From the NCBI GenBank assembly GCA_019634695.1, contig JAHCAW010000018.1, forward strand, positions 1 to 64,000: a stretch of DNA of 64,000 bases, read 5' to 3'. Both the position numbers and the translations under genes were made by a program. Of the stretch, positions 25,322-33,168 are shown in pieces. The notes beneath the pieces are model-generated. The model was given only the letters and a program-made list of their open reading frames with translations, was not told the DNA's origin and did no database searches. This stretch comes from Candidatus Sumerlaeia bacterium. GTDB lineage: Bacteria > Sumerlaeota > Sumerlaeia > SLMS01 > JAHLLQ01. Every line of letters begins with the position of its first letter. Position 1 is the stretch's first letter.

Positions 25322-26572
25322 ATGACCAACATCTGCTCCATCCCCGATGCCATCAAGGACCTGCGCGAAGGCCGCATGCTCGTCGTCGTCGACGATGAGG
25401 ACCGCGAGAACGAGGGCGACTTCGCCATGGCGGCCGACTTCGTCACGCCCGAGGCGATCAACTTCATGGCGCGCTTCGGCCGCGGTCTGATCTGCGTCGC
25501 CGCCACCGCCGAGCGCATCGAGGAACTCGAACTCCAGCCCATGGTGCGCGACAACACCTCGCACCTGACCACCAACTTCACGGTCTCGGTCGATGCGCGC
25601 ACCGCCGGCACCGGCATCAGCGCGGCCGACCGCGCGGCCACCGTCCGCGTCTTCGTCGATCCCCAGGCCCGGCCAAGCGACCTCCTGCGCCCCGGCCACA
25701 TCTTCCCCCTCGGCGCCCGCGACGGCGGCGTGCTCGTCCGCGCCGGCCACACCGAGGCCATCGTCGATCTCTCCCGCCTGGCCGGCCTCTCGCCCGTCGG
25801 CGTCATCTGCGAAATCCTCAACGACGACGGCAGTATGGCCCGCCTACCCGACCTGCGCACCATCGCCCGCACCCACGGGCTCAACATCGTCGCCATCCGC
25901 GATCTCATCGCCTGGCGCACCGAGCACGAGCAGCTCGTCCGCCGCGTCGTCAGCACCCGCATCCCGAACCCCTGGGGCGTCTGGGACCTGCACCTGTATG
26001 AGAACGCGCTCAACGGCGAGGAGCACATCGTCCTCGTCCTTGGCGAACCCGCCAAGCAGGACAGCGCCCTCATCCGCGTCCACAGCAAGTGCTTCACCGG
26101 CGACACGCTGCTCAGCCAGCGATGCGACTGCGGCCCGCAGCTCCACGCCGCCATGGCCCGCATCGCCGAGGAGGGCCACGGCGTCATCATCTACATGGAC
26201 CAGGAAGGCCGCGGCATCGGTCTGCGCGCCAAGCTCCAGGCCTACAACCTCCAGTCCGAGGGCCGCGACACCGTCGAGGCCAACCTCGAACTCGGCTACA
26301 AGCCGGACCTGCGCGAGTACGGAATCGGTGCCCAGATCCTGCGCGACCTCGGCCTGCGCCGCATTCGCATCATGACCAACAACCCAAAGAAGATCGTCGG
26401 CATCCGCGGCTTCGGTCTCGAGGTCGTCGATCGCGTTCCGCTCGAAGTCGGCCTCCAGCCCCACAACGCCGACTACCTGCGCACCAAGGCCCTGAAGATG
26501 GGCCACCTGTTCGGCACCGAATCCCTGGAGTGCTCGAACTCCGCCCTGCCGCCTCCCGACCCGGCGACCTGA
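25322..26572 (+). CDS. ribBA: Bifunctional DHBP synthase / GTP cyclohydrolase II
   Basis: A 416-residue two-domain enzyme for both entry branches of riboflavin synthesis. The N-terminal DHBP synthase (about 1-205) has VVDDEDRENEGD, the acidic metal and substrate loop for ribulose 5-phosphate. The C-terminal GTP cyclohydrolase II has SKCFTGDTLLSQRCDCG, with the three Zn cysteines (about 257, 268, 270), and MDQEGRGIGL. Both active sites look intact. ATG at 25322 starts at the first helix. No FMN riboswitch was recognised upstream and no other rib gene is near. Confidence 0.96.
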   Translation: MTNICSIPDAIKDLREGRMLVVVDDEDRENEGDFAMAADFVTPEAINFMARFGRGLICVAATAERIEELELQPMVRDNTSHLTTNFTVSVDARTAGTGISAADRAATVRVFVDPQARPSDLLRPGHIFPLGARDGGVLVRAGHTEAIVDLSRLAGLSPVGVICEILNDDGSMARLPDLRTIARTHGLNIVAIRDLIAWRTEHEQLVRRVVSTRIPNPWGVWDLHLYENALNGEEHIVLVLGEPAKQDSALIRVHSKCFTGDTLLSQRCDCGPQLHAAMARIAEEGHGVIIYMDQEGRGIGLRAKLQAYNLQSEGRDTVEANLELGYKPDLREYGIGAQILRDLGLRRIRIMTNNPKKIVGIRGFGLEVVDRVPLEVGLQPHNADYLRTKALKMGHLFGTESLECSNSALPPPDPAT

Positions 26573-26662
26573 CGCGCGGCTGCCGCGGATTGGCTTTGCC
26601 CTGTCGGGGCGTGGCGGGGGAGAAGTCCGCCGCGATGCAGTCGTCCGGGAGGGAGAGGCCCC

Positions 26663-27781
26663 ATGAAACTCGCGCAACGTCGTCAGCAGATCGACTCGAG
26701 CGGCATCCGCAAGATCTTCGATCTCGCCTCGAAGCTGAAGAACCCGTGCAACCTGTCGATCGGGTTGCCGGACTACGACGTGCCCGAGGTCGTGAAGGAA
26801 TCGGCCATCGAGGCGATTCGCAAGGGACAGAATCGCTACACGCTGACGGCGGGCCTGCCGGCGCTGCGCGAACGCATCAAGCAACTGTACGCCGACCGCG
26901 GCCAGCCGGTCGAGGATGTCATGATCGCCAGCGGCACGAGCGGCGCGCTCTTCCTGGCCTTCCTCGCGCTGCTGGACCCGGGCGACCAGGTCATGCTGCC
27001 CGACCCCTACTTCGTGATGTACAAGGCGCTGCCGCGGTTCATCGGCGCCGAGCCGGTGTTCGTGGACACCTATCCGGACTTCCGCCTGCGGCGCGAGGCG
27101 CTCGAGGCGGCATGGACGCCGCGCTGCAAGATGCTGATCGTCAACTCGCCGAACAACCCGAGCGGCGCCGTGGCCTCCGAGGAGGAGCTGCGCATGGTGG
27201 CGCAGTTCGCCGACGAGAAGGGGCTCGTCGTGCTCAGCGACGAGATTTACGAGGACTTCTCGTACGACGGCGCGGCGCCGTCGCTGGGACGCTTCAGCGA
27301 TCCCGCGCGCACGATCGTCATCTCCGGCCTGTCGAAGAACGTCGCGATGACCGGATGGCGGCTGGGCTGGGTGACCGGGCCGAAGGACTTCATTCTGGCG
27401 CTGTCCGACATCCAACAGTACTCGTTCGTCTGCGCGCCGTCGGTGGCGCAGGCGGCCTCGTTCGCGGCGCTGGACTACGACATGTCGGCCGTGCGCGCGG
27501 ATTACGGCGCGCGGCGCGACACGATCTACAACGGACTGCGTGACCTGGGCTACTCCGTCGCGCGGCCCGGCGGCGCATTCTACATCTTCCCCGAGGCACC
27601 CAACGGCGACGGCGAGGCCTTCGTGCGCCGCGCCATCGAGAAGGAGCTGCTGATCGTGCCGGGCAAGGTGTTCAGCGAGCGCAACACGCACTTCCGCATC
27701 TCGTTCGCGTCCAGCCAGGAACAACTGCGCCGCGGGCTCGACATCCTGGGCGAGCTCAAGCGCGAGTTCGCCGGCGGCTGA
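26663..27781 (+). CDS. Class I/II pyridoxal-phosphate aminotransferase
   Basis: A 372-residue fold-type I aminotransferase of the aspartate/aromatic/alanine group. ASGTSGALFLAFLAL binds the phosphate, PDPYFVMYK and IVNSPNNPSG hold the substrate Asn, VLSDEIYEDF the ring Asp and Tyr, and SGLSKNVAMTGWRLG the Schiff-base Lys (near 225). HFRISFA near the end carries the carboxylate-binding Arg. It moves an amino group between an amino acid and a 2-oxo acid in the cytosol. Which pair cannot be told. ATG follows a clear GGGAGGGAGAGG. It is followed 16 bases later by a membrane protein gene. Confidence 0.92.
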   Translation: MKLAQRRQQIDSSGIRKIFDLASKLKNPCNLSIGLPDYDVPEVVKESAIEAIRKGQNRYTLTAGLPALRERIKQLYADRGQPVEDVMIASGTSGALFLAFLALLDPGDQVMLPDPYFVMYKALPRFIGAEPVFVDTYPDFRLRREALEAAWTPRCKMLIVNSPNNPSGAVASEEELRMVAQFADEKGLVVLSDEIYEDFSYDGAAPSLGRFSDPARTIVISGLSKNVAMTGWRLGWVTGPKDFILALSDIQQYSFVCAPSVAQAASFAALDYDMSAVRADYGARRDTIYNGLRDLGYSVARPGGAFYIFPEAPNGDGEAFVRRAIEKELLIVPGKVFSERNTHFRISFASSQEQLRRGLDILGELKREFAGG

Positions 27782-27797
27782 CCGCCCACAGGTCACG

Positions 27798-29528
27798 ATG
27801 CGCCCGACTTCCCGCGGCATGGCGATGGGGCTGCTGGCCGGCACGCTCTTCGTCCTGTGCGCCGACCCGTTCCTGTCGCCCCCCGATTGCTCGGCCTACT
27901 GGACCTGGGCCGAGAGTCTCTTCCGGCGCCTCGACTTCGAATTCCACGAGCCCTTCGCGTGGCACGCGATGCCGACGCGGTACACGTATATCACGGAGAC
28001 GGGGCGGCTGGCGAACGACTGGCCGCCGGGCTCGGGGCTGCTGCTCGGGCCGTGGGTGCTGGCGGGTCGGGTGCTCGCGCACGCCTGGGTGGCGATGGTG
28101 GCGCTGGGGGCGTTGCTGCTGTGGGGCCGCGCGGTGGGCCGCGATGCGCGCGAGCGCGCTCTTGTGCTGGCCGCCGTCGTGCTTGGCACGCCGGTCGGAT
28201 TCTACCTGTTGTTCGGTCCGTTCTTCTCGCACGCGATGTCGTTCGCGGCGACGACGGCGTTTCTGGTCTGTTGGGAGCGCACGCGCGGCGCGCGTTCGGC
28301 CGCGGAGGCGGCGTTGCTCGGTCTGTTGCTGGGCGTGGCGACGATGGTGCGGCCGCAGAATGCGCTGCTCGCCGTCGTGCTGCTGGTCGAGCTGCCGGGC
28401 TGGTGGCGGCGTCGGGCATGGAATCCCAGGGCGCTGCTGCTCTTCGTGGCCGGCGGGTTGCTGGGCATGGCGCCGTTGCTGGCAACGACGTGGGCGCTGT
28501 ACGGTTCGCCGCTGGCATTACCGAAGGTGGAGGAAATGCGCTGGCTGCGGCCCGCGCTCGGCGGCGTGCTGTTCTCGGACTATCACGGCGTGCTGACGTG
28601 GACGCCGCTGTATGCGATCGGCGCGGTGGGTCTGGTGGTGCTGGGCCGTCGCGACCGCGCGCTGGCGGTCGGGCTGGGGTTGGTGTTGCTGGCGCAACTG
28701 TGGGTGAACGCGGCGAACCTGGTGTGGTGGTCGGGGGGCTCGTTCGGGAACCGGCGATTGTCGGATAGCGCGATCGTGCTGGCGTGGGGTCTCGCGGCGC
28801 TCTGGCGTTCGGCCCGTGGGCGAGGGCGCGGGTGGAGCCTCCTCCTGGCGCTGGCCGTGGCGGCGTGTTGCGCGTGGACCGTGCTGCTCATGATCGCCGA
28901 ACGCGCCGGCGTCCTGCCGCTCGGGCACTATGTGCCGTTCGACCGCAAGTTCTTCGGCGAGCTGCTGCCGCGCGTGGCGACCGAGCCGCTGGCGACGCTG
29001 CGCGGGCTGGTGCGCGGCCCGTGGTCGGCCGAGGCCGTGGGTCAACGCCTGCTCGGCGGCCTGCTGGTCGGCGGCGCGGTCGCGTGCGCGAATACGTGGG
29101 GCGGGCGCCTGCGACGGGACCACGCGCCGCAGGCGATGCGGCTGGCGACCGGCGCGGCGGCGGTGCTGGCGGTCGTCGTCGGGGTGGCGGCGGGGCGCAC
29201 CGGGCCGGCGACCGATCCCGAACTGATTCGCTCGGTCGGCACCCAGCCCGGCGTGCTGTGGGACAACTATCTGGAACTGGCCTACTACGAGCTGCTGCGG
29301 GACAACTACGTCGCCAGCGAAGAGGCAGCCCGGCGCATGCTCGACATCTGGAGCGGGCACCACTCGGGCTGGCTGGCGCTGGGGCGTGCGCTGTACGAAC
29401 AGGGGCGCTATGCCTCGGCCGAGGAGGCGCTCGTCGAAGCGCTGCGCCTCGACCCGGACAATGCCGTGGCGCGCGGCGTCCTGAACCTGACCCGCGCCCG
29501 GCTGACGCACTCAGAACCCGGAGCGTGA
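27798..29528 (+). CDS. Multi-spanning membrane protein, GT-C-like, with C-terminal TPR
   Basis: A 576-residue protein with roughly ten membrane spans between residues 8 and 470. The first periplasmic loop (DPFLSPPDCSAYWTWAESLF, then FEFHEPFAWHAMP) has acidic and aromatic residues in the place where GT-C glycosyltransferases carry their catalytic Asp. The last 100 residues hold tetratricopeptide-like helices (NYVASEEAARRMLDIW, then GRALYEQGRYASAEEALVEAL). It may use a polyprenyl-linked sugar, but the family is not certain. It starts 16 bases after the aminotransferase. Confidence 0.75.
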   Translation: MRPTSRGMAMGLLAGTLFVLCADPFLSPPDCSAYWTWAESLFRRLDFEFHEPFAWHAMPTRYTYITETGRLANDWPPGSGLLLGPWVLAGRVLAHAWVAMVALGALLLWGRAVGRDARERALVLAAVVLGTPVGFYLLFGPFFSHAMSFAATTAFLVCWERTRGARSAAEAALLGLLLGVATMVRPQNALLAVVLLVELPGWWRRRAWNPRALLLFVAGGLLGMAPLLATTWALYGSPLALPKVEEMRWLRPALGGVLFSDYHGVLTWTPLYAIGAVGLVVLGRRDRALAVGLGLVLLAQLWVNAANLVWWSGGSFGNRRLSDSAIVLAWGLAALWRSARGRGRGWSLLLALAVAACCAWTVLLMIAERAGVLPLGHYVPFDRKFFGELLPRVATEPLATLRGLVRGPWSAEAVGQRLLGGLLVGGAVACANTWGGRLRRDHAPQAMRLATGAAAVLAVVVGVAAGRTGPATDPELIRSVGTQPGVLWDNYLELAYYELLRDNYVASEEAARRMLDIWSGHHSGWLALGRALYEQGRYASAEEALVEALRLDPDNAVARGVLNLTRARLTHSEPGA

Positions 29529-29630
29529 GCGACGGGCAGGCACGGACGACAGGCAAGCTTCAGCGACAGGCAAGCTTCAGCGCCGGGTAGGCGTGAGCGA
29601 CGGGCAAGGTCCTGCCCGTCGCTCCGGGTT
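29513..29630. repeat. Repeat cluster with a perfect 12-bp hairpin
   Basis: Several copies of a GAGCGACGGGCAgG / GACAGGCAAGCTTCA word follow the gene end. GAGCGACGGGCA (29595-29606) and TGCCCGTCGCTC (29613-29624) form a perfect 12-bp stem with a 6-base loop, between two converging genes. It may act as a bidirectional terminator, although no T-tract follows. The same word recurs near 11640 and 61315. Confidence 0.7.
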
Positions 29631-29637
29631 CAGATTG

Positions 29638-30039
29638 TCACTTCCACTTGATGCCGGTGCCGGTCAGGTAGGTCCGAACGCGGATGTAGAGGAAGAAGAC
29701 GTTGGTGACCTCGACGTCGGTGCGGATGTTGATAACGTCGTCGCAGCCCTGGCGGCGGGCTTCGTCGATCAGGCGGCGGTAGCCGTTGTCGCCCTTCGAC
29801 AGGACGCCGAACAGGGTGCTGCTGTCGCCTTCGGCCTCGACGGTGGCGCGGATTTCGAAGTCGTCGCTGGTCAACTGATAGACCGTCGCCGTCTGGTTCT
29901 CGCCGGGGAAGACCATTTGGTCGGCATACAGGCCGGGCATGGCGCCGCCGGGGCGATAGGAGGCGACGCCGAAGGCGCAGCCGCCCAGGGTCGCGGCCAG
30001 CGTCAGCACGGCGCAGGTTGTCATCAGGCGTTTCAACAT
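29638..30039 (-). CDS. Small lipoprotein, possibly TRL-like
   Basis: A 133-residue protein with a lipoprotein signal: MLKRLMTTCAVLTLAATLGGC, with the lipobox Cys at 21. The mature part (YRPGGAMPGLYADQM, then FGVLSKGDNGYRRLIDEARRQGCDDVINIRTDVE) resembles the TRL/YbjQ-type small lipoproteins, where a repeated strand-helix unit places Gly-Asp and an Asn-rich strand. The similarity is weak. It is likely anchored in the outer or inner membrane. ATG at 30039 follows GAGGA. The next gene to the right is divergent. Confidence 0.72.
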   Translation of the reverse strand: MLKRLMTTCAVLTLAATLGGCAFGVASYRPGGAMPGLYADQMVFPGENQTATVYQLTSDDFEIRATVEAEGDSSTLFGVLSKGDNGYRRLIDEARRQGCDDVINIRTDVEVTNVFFLYIRVRTYLTGTGIKWK

Positions 30040-30498
30040 CGTCTCTGGTCCTCCATCTTCGGGGATGGTTGGCATGGCGGGCGTGGTGCTTTCCCCGGAC
30101 CCCCTGCGTGGCGCGCCGCGCGCGCCCCGAGCCCCCGTCTCGCCCCCGGCCCAACGTTGGTCCACAAGGGCGGGCGACCGACTCCAAGGGCAAGGGAAGA
30201 CTGGAATGGAGACAAGGGGCGCCGAGAACCCGGCGCGTCGCGGGTGCGGAGCCCCGCGTTCCCGGGGCATGGCCCGGGTCGCGCAACCGGTCACTCCGGG
30301 GGCAAGCGCCTGCTCTCGCCGCCGAAGCCGTCGGCCCTCAGCGAGGCGTGGCTTCGATGCTTGATTTCAGTGCACTTGACAATTCTGCTCCAAGGCAGTC
30401 CTTTTGTCCCGCCGCCCGGGCAGAAAGGGCTTGACCGCCCCGCCGTTTGGCGCTCTGATCCCCACACAAACACCAAAACCCTTTGGAGGGTATCACTC
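30040..30498. other. Divergent intergenic region with a candidate promoter
   Basis: About 460 bases without a gene. TTGACA at 30376-30381 is a perfect -35 for the rightward secreted-protein gene, followed 17 bases later by tccttt (30399-30404), a poor -10. The start would then lie about 90 bases upstream of the ATG. A GGAGGG ribosome site ends at 30490. The rest is very GC-rich and shows nothing recognisable. Confidence 0.35.
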
Positions 30499-31200
30499 AT
30501 GAAGAAGCTTGCGATTTTCGGCGCGGCCTTGGCTGTGGGTCTTGTGGCCAGCGCTTCTGCAACCCCCATTCCGATCCAGAATTGGGACGCCGCGGCGGCC
30601 GCCGCCACGAACGTCACCTTCCAGAGTCCGGGCTTCTCGGGCTCGACCGGTGGTAACTTCGTCGCGGGTTCGACCTCGACGGTGATCAACACCGACTCCG
30701 TGTCGGCGCCGAACTGCTTGGAACTTTCCTGGACGTGGGCCGGCACCGCTGCGGCCGACGCCAAGGGCCGCGTCACCACCTTCAACGCGGTCACGACCGG
30801 CTCGGTTGCCAACCCGGTCATCGACTACTCTCGCAGTGTGGCCTTCGAAGCCAAGGTCAACGGTGCGGTCACCATCGTCGGCATTCTGAGCCGTGACAAC
30901 AACGATCCGAACCCGGGTTCTGCCGGTACTGCCGCTGGTGCGATCGAGACGATCGCTCAGCCCGTGCTGCTGAACTCCAGCGTCGACGCCGGTTGGGTGA
31001 CCTACCGCGTCCACATCCCGACGGCGACCATCTCCGGCTTCACGGGTGATGGGGTCCTGACGAACGCAACTGGTACGCTTGAGGCCCTCTACATCGAGCG
31101 CGCCGGAGTGGACACCGTCACGCTGCGCATCGACGATCTGCGGATCGACGATCCGCCGCCGCCGTCCAACGTCGAGAGCTGGTCGGTGTATCAGTACTGA
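30499..31200 (+). CDS. Secreted beta-rich protein of unknown function
   Basis: A 233-residue protein with a clean signal peptide (MKKLAIFGAALAVGLVASASA, cut after ASA). The mature chain is beta-rich with many Thr, Ala and Asn (for example FQSPGFSGSTGGNF, then SVAFEAKVNGAVTIVGI and VTLRIDDLRID). It looks like a single jelly-roll or carbohydrate-binding-like domain, resembling the repeat units in the cohesin-like protein at 33169 (same IDDLRID-type ending). No catalytic residues are evident. The strong GGAGGG site, the probable promoter and the strong terminator that follows suggest it is well expressed. Confidence 0.75.
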   Translation: MKKLAIFGAALAVGLVASASATPIPIQNWDAAAAAATNVTFQSPGFSGSTGGNFVAGSTSTVINTDSVSAPNCLELSWTWAGTAAADAKGRVTTFNAVTTGSVANPVIDYSRSVAFEAKVNGAVTIVGILSRDNNDPNPGSAGTAAGAIETIAQPVLLNSSVDAGWVTYRVHIPTATISGFTGDGVLTNATGTLEALYIERAGVDTVTLRIDDLRIDDPPPPSNVESWSVYQY

Positions 31201-31224
31201 TCGGCATGATCGGTTCTCCTGCGG

Positions 31225-31268
31225 CGCCCCCCGAGGTTCGTCCTTGGGGGGCGTCTTTCTTTTTCGGG
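31225..31268 (+). terminator. Strong intrinsic terminator
   Basis: A 12-13-bp stem, CGCCCCCCGAGG (31225-31236) with CCTTGGGGGGCG (31242-31253), has a 5-base loop and is followed by TCTTTCTTTTT. It ends the secreted-protein transcript 24 bases after its stop and only about 10 bases before the next gene start. Confidence 0.88.
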
Positions 31269-31276
31269 GGTTTGCG

Positions 31277-32920
31277 ATGAATCGCCGCCTTTGGGGATTG
31301 GTGCCCCTGTTGGCCCTGTCGGCATTGGCCTGTGGTCCGGTGAAGCCTCATTCCGGGACGCCGCCGTCGGAGGTGGTCGCGCCCGTGGATGGAATCGGCA
31401 TCGTGGTGTCGCCGCGCGAGCCCGTTGCGTTCGCTCCCTTGGTGGCGAGATGGTTGCCGGGTATCGAGCTGGACGCGGCGGCGCTGCGGGTGGTGGACGC
31501 GCATCTGGCGCGGCGCGCGCGCGGGCTGGGGCTGGACCGTGTCGAAGACTTCGAGTCAAGCCGGCAGGCGCTTGAGGTGCGGGCGCTGATGGAGGCATGG
31601 CTGGGCCTGCACGCCGGGTTGGTCGCAGCGGTGAGCGACGAGGAGGTGCGGGCGGAGTTCGACGCACTCGGCGAGGCGTTGCACCGTCCGGCGACGGTGG
31701 ACTTCGAGCACATCTTCTTCCTGTCCCCCGAGGAGTGGCCGGCGGAGGCGCAGGCGGCCAGCGCGGCGGAGGCCGAGGCGGTGGCGGCCCGGGCGCGCGC
31801 GGGCGAGGACTTCAACGAACTGGCCACGCGCCACTCGCATCTGCCCTCGGCGGCCGAGGACCGCGGCCTGCTGCGCGGCGCGCCGGTGGCGCGGTTGCAC
31901 GCGGCGCTGGCTGGTGAACTGGAGGCCATGCGTCCCGGCGAGATTCGGGGTCCGATCCGCACGCCGTTCGGTTACGAGGTGGTGCGCTTGGTGGAGTGGC
32001 ACGCGGCCACGAGCGCCACGTTCGAGGAGGTGCGCGAGGAGTTGCGGGCACGGCTGGAGGCAGGGCGGGCGCAGGCCGCGGCGATGGAGACACTGGAGGC
32101 GGCAGGGGAGGCGCGCGGTGTGCGTCTGGAGCCCGGTCGGCTGGCGGAGTGCGAGGCGCACCCCGAGGCGCTGGTTCTCGAGGGCGACGGGCTGCGGGCC
32201 ACCTGTGCGGACTTCGCCGGGTTCCTGCGCGCGATGCCGGAAGCCGAGTATCTGGTGGAGTCGGGTCGGAGTGAGCGGGCGCTGGCGCTGTTCGCCAGCA
32301 ACGTGATCGCGCGCGCCGAGTTGGTGAAGCGCTGGAGCGCGGCGGAGCGGGCGGCCTTCGACGAGGCGGTCGTGCGACGGGCGCTGGCGTATCGGCTGCT
32401 GTCGCGGCCGCCGACGCTCGACGTGGACGAGGCGATCCTGCGGGAGTTCCACGCGCGCAATGCGGAGCGTTTCCACACGCCGCCGCAGGTCTCGGGCACC
32501 TTCCTCGAGTTTGCGGCCGCCGACGCGGCGACGCTCACGGGCCCGCAGATGCAGCTTCGCCGCACGCTGCTGACGCTGGAGCTGCGCGAGTTGGTCGCCG
32601 ATGCCGCCGACGCCAGACAGGCGCTGGAGCGGCTGGCCGAACGGGCGACCACGCGCAAGGAGTTTCACCGCCTGTGCCAGACGGATGCCCAGGCGATGGA
32701 GCGGGACAACTTCTACGACACGGCGGCGGGCGAGCTGACGCCATTCTTCCGCACGCGGCGCGGGCTGGGGGTGACGCTCATCACCGAGCGTATCGAGCCG
32801 CGCCCGCAATCGTTCGAGGAGGCCGGCGCACGCGTGCGCGGTCTCTATGAGCACGATGGGTGGATGGCGATGCTGGAGACAGCCTTCGCCGACATCCGCG
32901 GCACGCTCGCCGCGCCGTAA
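31277..32920 (+). CDS. Lipoprotein with a parvulin-type peptidyl-prolyl isomerase domain
   Basis: A 547-residue protein. The N-terminus MNRRLWGLVPLLALSALAC is a lipoprotein signal with lipobox Cys19. After a helical region, residues about 135-250 form a PpiC/rotamase domain: VDFEHIFFLS, then AGEDFNELATRHS, EDRGLLRG, and TPFGYEVVRLVE. The C-terminal half (about 300-545) is helical and contains a second, degenerate segment beginning PPQVSGTFLEFAA and ending GLGVTLITERIEP, like the tail of another parvulin module. It probably helps fold envelope proteins, as SurA or PrsA do. ATG at 31277 lies right after the upstream terminator, so it needs read-through or its own start within the hairpin region. 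Confidence 0.85.
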   Translation: MNRRLWGLVPLLALSALACGPVKPHSGTPPSEVVAPVDGIGIVVSPREPVAFAPLVARWLPGIELDAAALRVVDAHLARRARGLGLDRVEDFESSRQALEVRALMEAWLGLHAGLVAAVSDEEVRAEFDALGEALHRPATVDFEHIFFLSPEEWPAEAQAASAAEAEAVAARARAGEDFNELATRHSHLPSAAEDRGLLRGAPVARLHAALAGELEAMRPGEIRGPIRTPFGYEVVRLVEWHAATSATFEEVREELRARLEAGRAQAAAMETLEAAGEARGVRLEPGRLAECEAHPEALVLEGDGLRATCADFAGFLRAMPEAEYLVESGRSERALALFASNVIARAELVKRWSAAERAAFDEAVVRRALAYRLLSRPPTLDVDEAILREFHARNAERFHTPPQVSGTFLEFAAADAATLTGPQMQLRRTLLTLELRELVADAADARQALERLAERATTRKEFHRLCQTDAQAMERDNFYDTAAGELTPFFRTRRGLGVTLITERIEPRPQSFEEAGARVRGLYEHDGWMAMLETAFADIRGTLAAP

Positions 32921-32924
32921 GGGG

Positions 32925-33095
32925 ATGGCCACAGAGGGCACAAGGCGCCACAGAAGAAAGAGACGGCTTCAACCACGGAAGGAACGGAATGAACGGAAGT
33001 GAGGGTGAGGCTGGAGCGATGGGATCGGGGAGGGTGTTCGAATTGCCGGCAGCAGCCAAGCACCAACAACTGACAACCAACAACCAACAACTCCC
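32925..33095. repeat. Interspersed low-complexity words
   Basis: Between converging genes. The + strand reads ccacagagggcacaagg (32929-32945), the same word family as at 14265-14312. Further on, 33061-33092 is a run of caacaac/ccaacaa words whose complement, agttgttggtg, recurs at 39381-39392. No gene is seen. Confidence 0.55.
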
Positions 33096-33168
33096 CCCAA
33101 AAACATCGGCGCCGCCCGGTGAGGGGCGGCGCCGGTGGGAGACGCTGCATCGGAGTGGAATCCGGCGA

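Noticed and set aside
30499-31200. PEP-CTERM exported protein
   Set aside because: The signal peptide and beta-rich body fit, but the C-terminus (ESWSVYQY) lacks the PEP motif, the membrane span and the basic tail.
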